Shown here one piece after another: positions 60,104-64,000 of a DNA stretch of 64,000 bases. Every line of letters starts with the position of its first letter. Positions within the stretch are counted from its first letter, which is position 1. The translations under genes and the position numbers were made by a program. Origin of the DNA: DATBSL01 sp963729875 (GTDB lineage Bacteria > Acidobacteriota > Vicinamibacteria > Fen-336). The notes under the pieces were generated by a model. The model was not told where the DNA came from. It did no database searches and worked only from the letters and a program-made list of their open reading frames with translations. The stretch covers positions 620,001 through 684,000 of the forward strand of contig CAVSPR010000004.1 in the NCBI GenBank assembly GCA_963729875.1, written 5' to 3'.

Positions 60104-60844
60104 ATGAACTGCCCGCGCTGCAAGACCCCGATCGGCCCCCTCCCGGACCCGGACGGCATCATCACTTGCCCGGGGTGCGGGACGCGGCTCATGACCCGCT
60201 CGGCGGCGCAGCGCGCGCAGGCGAGGGCGCCGGTACCGCCGGCGCCACCGCCGGTCGCACCAGCGCCGCCGCCGGCGCCGCCGGCGCCACCACCCGAGGA
60301 GCCCGCGACGCTCGATCGCGTCCTGCGAGAGGTGCGGGCGGTGAGGGAGGCACAGCAGCAGGTCCTCGAGTCCCTCGAGAGGCTGCGCCGGGCCCTCCCC
60401 GCGGCCGGCGCCGCACCGCCGGCGTTCGACGACGAGCACGCTCTTTCGGTCTCGCCGATCCGGGCCCGGCGGCGCCGATCGGTGCTGCTCATCGACGACG
60501 ACCCCACGACGTGCGAGGCGGCGCGGGCCGAGCTGGAGAAGGCCGACGTGCCGGTCCGGGCCTACGACGACGGCAACGCGGCGCTCGCCGGCATCGCCGA
60601 GCAGAAGCCCGACGTGATCGCCCTCGAGCTGGGCCTGGACGGCGACATGGGCGGCAAGGACCTCGTCAACCTGATCAAGGCCACGATGGAGTGGGTGGAC
60701 ATCCCCATCATCCTCTGGACGCGCGAGCCGATCGCCGGCCAGAAGGAGGCCCGGCAGCTCCACGGCGCCGACGAGCTGGTGGCGAAGACGGGCGGCGCCG
60801 CCGCTCTCGTGGCCCGGGTGATCACCCTGTTCCGGAACTCCTGA
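60104..60844 (+). CDS. Zinc-ribbon plus receiver-domain protein with Glu at the phosphosite
   Basis: A 246-aa protein. An N-terminal zinc ribbon (CPRC ... CPGC, residues 3-25) is followed by a Pro/Ala linker, a short coiled coil (70-98, VLREVRAVREAQQQVLESLE) and a receiver domain (126-243). The acidic pair (D131/D132 in LLIDDDP), Thr206 and Lys228 (VAKTGG) of a receiver are kept, but the phospho-acceptor Asp is replaced by Glu175 (DVIALELGLDG). Such Asp-to-Glu changes can mimic the phosphorylated state. There is no output domain. The next gene (maf) begins 7 bp later. Confidence 0.82.
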   Translation: MNCPRCKTPIGPLPDPDGIITCPGCGTRLMTRSAAQRAQARAPVPPAPPPVAPAPPPAPPAPPPEEPATLDRVLREVRAVREAQQQVLESLERLRRALPAAGAAPPAFDDEHALSVSPIRARRRRSVLLIDDDPTTCEAARAELEKADVPVRAYDDGNAALAGIAEQKPDVIALELGLDGDMGGKDLVNLIKATMEWVDIPIILWTREPIAGQKEARQLHGADELVAKTGGAAALVARVITLFRNS

Positions 60845-60851
60845 CCGCCAC

Positions 60852-61433
60852 GTGGAGCCCCGCCTCGTCCTCGCCTCCGCCTCTCCCCGCCGCGCGCGCA
60901 TCCTGCGCGAGCTGGGGGTTCCCTTCCGCGTGGTCGTGTCGCACGAGGACGAGTCGCTGCGCCCGGGTGAGGACGGCGCTGCGGCGGTCGAGCGGCTGGC
61001 CCGGGCCAAGGCGCTCGCGGTCGCGCGCGGGGAGGTCCTGCCGGTCGTGGCCGCCGACACCGAGGTGCTGTGCGACGGGCACATCCTCGGCAAGCCCACG
61101 GACGAGCGGGACGCGGTCGCGATGCTGGGCCGGCTGGCCGGCCGGACGCACGAGGTCGTGACCGGGGTCTGCGTCGTGGCCGGGGGCACCACCGTCTCCG
61201 GGGTCGAGCGCAGCGTCGTGCGCCTCGCGCCGATGAGCCCGGGGGAGCTCGCCTGGTACGCCGCCACCGGCGAGCCGTTGGACAAGGCCGGGGGCTACCA
61301 CGTGGACGGCAAGGGAGCCCTCTTCATCGAGAGTGTCGAGGGCTCGCCGTCGAACGTGGCCGGCCTCCCCGTGCGCCTGCTGCTGCGCCTCGCGCGCGAG
61401 GCCGGCCTCGACCTCGGGCTGCCGAGCGCATGA
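60852..61433 (+). CDS. maf: Maf family nucleotide pyrophosphatase
   Basis: A 193-aa protein with the phosphate-binding SASPRR (9-14), the catalytic Asp69 in AADTEV, and GEPLDKAGGYHVDGKGALF followed by ESVEGSPSNVAGLPV. Maf proteins hydrolyse dTTP, UTP or modified nucleotides to monophosphates, a house-cleaning role linked to septum arrest. In dTTP/UTP-specific members a Gln stands in YAIQGxG; here the position is Asp (YHVDGKG), so specificity may differ. A GTG start at 60852 is used; the gene end overlaps the next start (ATGA). Confidence 0.9.
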   Translation: MEPRLVLASASPRRARILRELGVPFRVVVSHEDESLRPGEDGAAAVERLARAKALAVARGEVLPVVAADTEVLCDGHILGKPTDERDAVAMLGRLAGRTHEVVTGVCVVAGGTTVSGVERSVVRLAPMSPGELAWYAATGEPLDKAGGYHVDGKGALFIESVEGSPSNVAGLPVRLLLRLAREAGLDLGLPSA

Positions 61434-63019
61434 GCGCCCTCGCCCGCCCCGGCACGGTGGCGTCGGTCCTCACTGCCGCGGCCCTCGTCCTGCACCCGGG
61501 GCTGGGGGCCTCGCGCTGGCTGCCGTGGCACGAGCCCGTCCTCGCCGCGCTGCTTCTCCTCGTCGCGCTCGCCCTCGTCGGGCGCGCCGTCGCGGCGCGG
61601 GAGGTGAGGCTCGGCGCGTGGCTGACCGCTTCGGGGGTCATGCTGATCGTGGCGGCCCTCGGCGCGGACGGGCTGCGCGGCCACCACGGCACGCTGACGC
61701 TTGCGGCCGGCCAGTCGGGGGGGAACTTCGAGGAGGAGGGGCCGGACGGCCGCCCGCTCGGCCTGCGGCCCCTGGGCTTCGGGATCGGCGTGGAGGGCAT
61801 CCTCGACGCCGGGCCGGGTGCGGAAGCCGCCCGCGGGCGCGTCGCCCTCGCCCTGCCCGGCCACAGCACGCCCATCGAGCTGACGCCGGAGCGCGCGGTG
61901 GCCTTCGGCGGCTACCGCTTCGGGCGGCCGCTCGTCACGGCCACGGGAGGGGCGGCGCGGCTGCGCGTCGCGGCCTCGGACGGGGTGAAGACGGTCGTCG
62001 CCGACGTGGCCCCCGGAGCCCCTGCCCGCGCCGGCGACCTCACGGTCGCGCTCGAGGAGTACTTCCCGGACTTCGCCCTCGACGAGAAGCAGCAGCCCTT
62101 CTCGCGCTCCCCGGAGCCGAGGAACCCGGCCGCGGTCCTGAGCGTCGCCAGGGGAGGGCAGGCGTACCGCGCCTTCGTTCTGCAGTCGATGCCGGGCGTC
62201 CACCGCGTGGAGGGGCTCGGCCTCGCCTTCTCGCTCCTCGAGGTCGAGGCCGAGAGAGCAGCCGAGATCGCGGTGCACCGGGAGCCCGGGGCGGCCGTCG
62301 CTCTCGCCGGCGCCCTTCTCCTGCTCGCCGGCGCCGCGCTGTCTTTCCGCCGGGTGTCCCTGGCGGCTCCGGCCGCCGACCCGCACTCGGTCCTGCTCGT
62401 CGCCTCGGGTGCGCTCGTCGGCTTCCTGCTGCTGTGGGACCGGGGTGCGCTGCTCGCCTGGACCTTCGCGGTGCCCGCGACCGCCGGGCGCGTGGCGCTG
62501 CCCGGCGTCGGAGTCGTGCTGGGCGGCGCGCTCCTGGCCGGCCTCGGCGGGAGCCTGCTCCTCGCGGCGGGACGGCTGGCGGGCGACGGAGCGCCCGTCC
62601 TCGGCGCGGCCCGCGCTGCCCTGTGGCTCTCGGTCGGTCTGACGGGGACGGGCCTGGCCCTCGCGGTGGCCCGCGTGGCGGCGCTGCCGGCGGCGGACGG
62701 TGCCGTCCCGCCCCTGGTCGCCCTCGCCGCCGCGGCCGTCGTGCTCGCGGGATCGCTCCTCCTGACCGGGCCGACGGCCGCGCCGGCTCTCCCGATCGCG
62801 ATGCACCTCGCCCTGGCGCTGACCGTTCTCGGGGCCCTCGCCCTCGCCACCGCCGCGGCCGTGTCGGGGACGTGGCGCGACGGCACGTACGCGACGCCCT
62901 TCGCGACGGCGGCCGCCGCGACCGCGCTGCTCGGCCTCTCCGGGGCCGAGCCGACCCGTGCGCCGGCGCTGCGCGGGTTCCTGTTCCTCGTGGCCCTGCT
63001 CGCCCTCGCGGTCGCCTGA
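61430..63019 (+). CDS. ResB-like cytochrome c biogenesis membrane protein
   Basis: From ATG at 61430, overlapping the maf stop by 4 nt, the protein has 529 aa. Two or three N-terminal helices flank a periplasmic ResB-type domain (LGLRPLGFGIGVEG; LTVALEEYFPDFALDEKQQP; GGQAYRAFVLQSMPGVHRVEG), which in cytochrome c system II helps haem delivery with CcsA. About eight further helices follow (from residue ~285), more than in a simple ResB. No CcsA-like WWD motif is visible, and no ccsA gene is adjacent in the window. Function as a ResB is therefore likely but not certain. Confidence 0.65.
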   Translation: MSALARPGTVASVLTAAALVLHPGLGASRWLPWHEPVLAALLLLVALALVGRAVAAREVRLGAWLTASGVMLIVAALGADGLRGHHGTLTLAAGQSGGNFEEEGPDGRPLGLRPLGFGIGVEGILDAGPGAEAARGRVALALPGHSTPIELTPERAVAFGGYRFGRPLVTATGGAARLRVAASDGVKTVVADVAPGAPARAGDLTVALEEYFPDFALDEKQQPFSRSPEPRNPAAVLSVARGGQAYRAFVLQSMPGVHRVEGLGLAFSLLEVEAERAAEIAVHREPGAAVALAGALLLLAGAALSFRRVSLAAPAADPHSVLLVASGALVGFLLLWDRGALLAWTFAVPATAGRVALPGVGVVLGGALLAGLGGSLLLAAGRLAGDGAPVLGAARAALWLSVGLTGTGLALAVARVAALPAADGAVPPLVALAAAAVVLAGSLLLTGPTAAPALPIAMHLALALTVLGALALATAAAVSGTWRDGTYATPFATAAAATALLGLSGAEPTRAPALRGFLFLVALLALAVA

Positions 63020-63049
63020 GCGACAGGGTCCGCCCGGCGAGGCCCCCGC

Positions 63050-63790
63050 TCAGCGCCCGAGGGCGAGACGATCGGCGAGCGGCCGGGGGAGCGCGGCGTC
63101 GAGGATCTTCCGCTGCGCCCGCTCGATCCGGTAGGGCACGCGGTGGATCGAAACCGTCCGCCTCTCGGTGTCGAACATCGCGAAGGAGGCGAGCGGGTTG
63201 CCGTCCCGCGGCTGGCCGATCGAGCCCGGGTTCACGAGGTACCGCACCCCCGGCTCCAGGCGGAAGCGGAAGTCCGGCGGCCGCGTGAGGACCGTCTGGA
63301 TGGCCTCCGGGGAGAGGCCGAAGATGACGGGGAAATGCGAGTGGCCGAAGAAGCAGAGAGGGAACGTGGTCTGACGGAACACGTTCAGCGCCTCGATCTC
63401 GCCGAAGATGTAGGCGTCCTCGTCGATCGGGGTGCCGTGGGCGACGGCGAAGGCCCCGTCCACGACCACCGGGCCCTCGGGAAGCGACTGCAGCCATCGG
63501 AGGTTCGAGGGGCTGAGCTTGCGCCGGGTCCACATCGCCGCCTGCAGGGCGACGCGGTTGAACATCTCCCCGTCCTCGATGCCCGAGCAGACCTTGTCGT
63601 GGTTGCCGCGGATGGCGACGAGCGGCTTCAGCTTGCGGACCATGTCCACGGCCTGGTTGGGGTTGGCCCCGTAGCCCACCACGTCCCCGAGGACGATCGC
63701 CTTGTCCCAGCGCTTGCGGCGGACGTGGGCGAGGACGGCGGTGAGGGCCTCCTGGTTCGCGTGGATGTCCGAGAGGATCAGGTATCTCAT
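63050..63790 (-). CDS. YfcE/MJ0936-like metallophosphoesterase
   Basis: A 246-aa protein with the complete metallophosphoesterase motif set: LSDIHAN, LGDVVGYG, RGNHDK, AHGTP, FGHSH and LVNPGSIGQPRDG. It is a cytosolic phosphodiesterase of the class that hydrolyses cyclic or linear phosphodiesters; the biological substrate is open. Its ATG overlaps the TGA of the shikimate kinase gene (ATGA), so the two are translationally coupled. Confidence 0.9.
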   Translation of the reverse strand: MRYLILSDIHANQEALTAVLAHVRRKRWDKAIVLGDVVGYGANPNQAVDMVRKLKPLVAIRGNHDKVCSGIEDGEMFNRVALQAAMWTRRKLSPSNLRWLQSLPEGPVVVDGAFAVAHGTPIDEDAYIFGEIEALNVFRQTTFPLCFFGHSHFPVIFGLSPEAIQTVLTRPPDFRFRLEPGVRYLVNPGSIGQPRDGNPLASFAMFDTERRTVSIHRVPYRIERAQRKILDAALPRPLADRLALGR

Positions 63791-64000
63791 CGCCGTGTGG
63801 CCGCTCTCGTTCGGATCCGTCCTTCGATCAGCCCCGCGATCCGGCCGGCCACCTCTCGGGCCGTGCCCGCCGAGGCGTCGACCGTGACGTCCGCCATGCG
63901 GTAGGAAGGCTCCCGCTCGACCAGCAAGGCCCGCATTATGTCACGGTTCCCGGCCAGGGGGCGGGAGCCGTCGGGGCGGATCCGCGACAGGATGCAGTCG
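63787..64000 (-). CDS. aroK: Shikimate kinase, C-terminal part (5' end outside window)
   Basis: Only the last 70 residues are present: SRIRPDGSRPLAGNRDIMRA, then LLVEREPSYRMADVTVDASA and REVAGRIAGLIEG. This is the lid-region and C-terminus of shikimate kinase (RPL, ER.P.Y...AD.TVD pattern), which phosphorylates shikimate in aromatic amino-acid biosynthesis. The P-loop and shikimate-binding parts lie beyond the window edge. The final TGA overlaps the next start codon. Confidence 0.85.
   Translation of the reverse strand, partial: DCILSRIRPDGSRPLAGNRDIMRALLVEREPSYRMADVTVDASAGTAREVAGRIAGLIEGRIRTRAATRR

Overview
The window is uniformly GC-rich and gene-dense. It carries several hallmarks of Acidobacteriota (Vicinamibacteria- or Thermoanaerobaculia-like): an Oar-type TonB-dependent receptor with an N-terminal carboxypeptidase-regulatory-like domain, a Ser/Thr kinase fused to an FGE-sulfatase domain, PD40/BNR propeller proteins, Tat-exported sugar isomerase and Gfo/Idh/MocA oxidoreductase proteins, and many secreted proteases. 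The phylum assignment is inference from gene content. No phage, IS element, integrase, CRISPR array or rRNA gene was seen, so this reads as a chromosomal segment. One tRNA gene (Phe, GAA) is present.

Layout. 1-7.9 kb: a partial sugar isomerase and a B12-binding radical SAM protein face a four-gene minus-strand operon (SDR, sugar isomerase, enoyl-CoA hydratase, acyl-CoA transferase) preceded by an HtrA-like protease. 7.9-15 kb: a frame-broken Gfo/Idh/MocA oxidoreductase, a membrane protein, a PEGA protein, and a coupled DUF362 / DUF6599-like / phytoene-desaturase-like operon. 15-21.7 kb: secreted proteases, with a trypsin and a TPR-CHAT caspase-like protein in one operon, divergent from a V8/trypsin-like peptidase. 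21.9-27.3 kb: one very large secreted LamG / fibronectin / sugar dehydrogenase / PKD / LamG protein with many frame breaks. 27-38.7 kb: family-B DNA polymerase, BNR protein, M48 protease, a deleted pirin gene, a metallophosphoesterase, an AsmA-GT51 fusion and a Tat sugar isomerase. 39-47.5 kb: patatin-like phospholipase with a pseudo-receiver, a CX3C secreted protein, and a divergent pair of regulators (kinase-FGE-hydrolase and SARP-hydrolase). 47.5-51.4 kb: TonB receptor with two GntR-like operator sites. 51.6-64 kb: tRNA-Phe, recA with an operator-like palindrome, a C39 peptidase-TPR-POTRA-barrel fusion, a basic-tail protein, M1 aminopeptidase, DciA-like protein, a receiver with Glu at the phosphosite, Maf, ResB-like protein, a phosphoesterase and the end of shikimate kinase.

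The clearest novelty candidates are four. First, the single polypeptide that joins a C39-type cysteine peptidase, TPRs, a POTRA-like domain and an Omp85-like barrel, with a 113-bp palindromic element lying inside its linker. Second, the exported trypsin/CHAT pair. Third, the CX3C-rich secreted protein with a candidate Cys-His-Asp triad. Fourth, the recA operator-like palindrome, which differs from the LexA boxes I know.

Sequence quality matters here. Genes at 7.95-9.26, 12.75-14.89, 20.5 and 21.9-27.3 kb are interrupted by small indels after which a recognisable protein resumes in another frame, while 27.4-47 kb and 47.8-64 kb are almost clean. Most of these breaks look like uncorrected read errors rather than gene decay. 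The pirin remnant and the truncated PD40 gene look like genuine loss.
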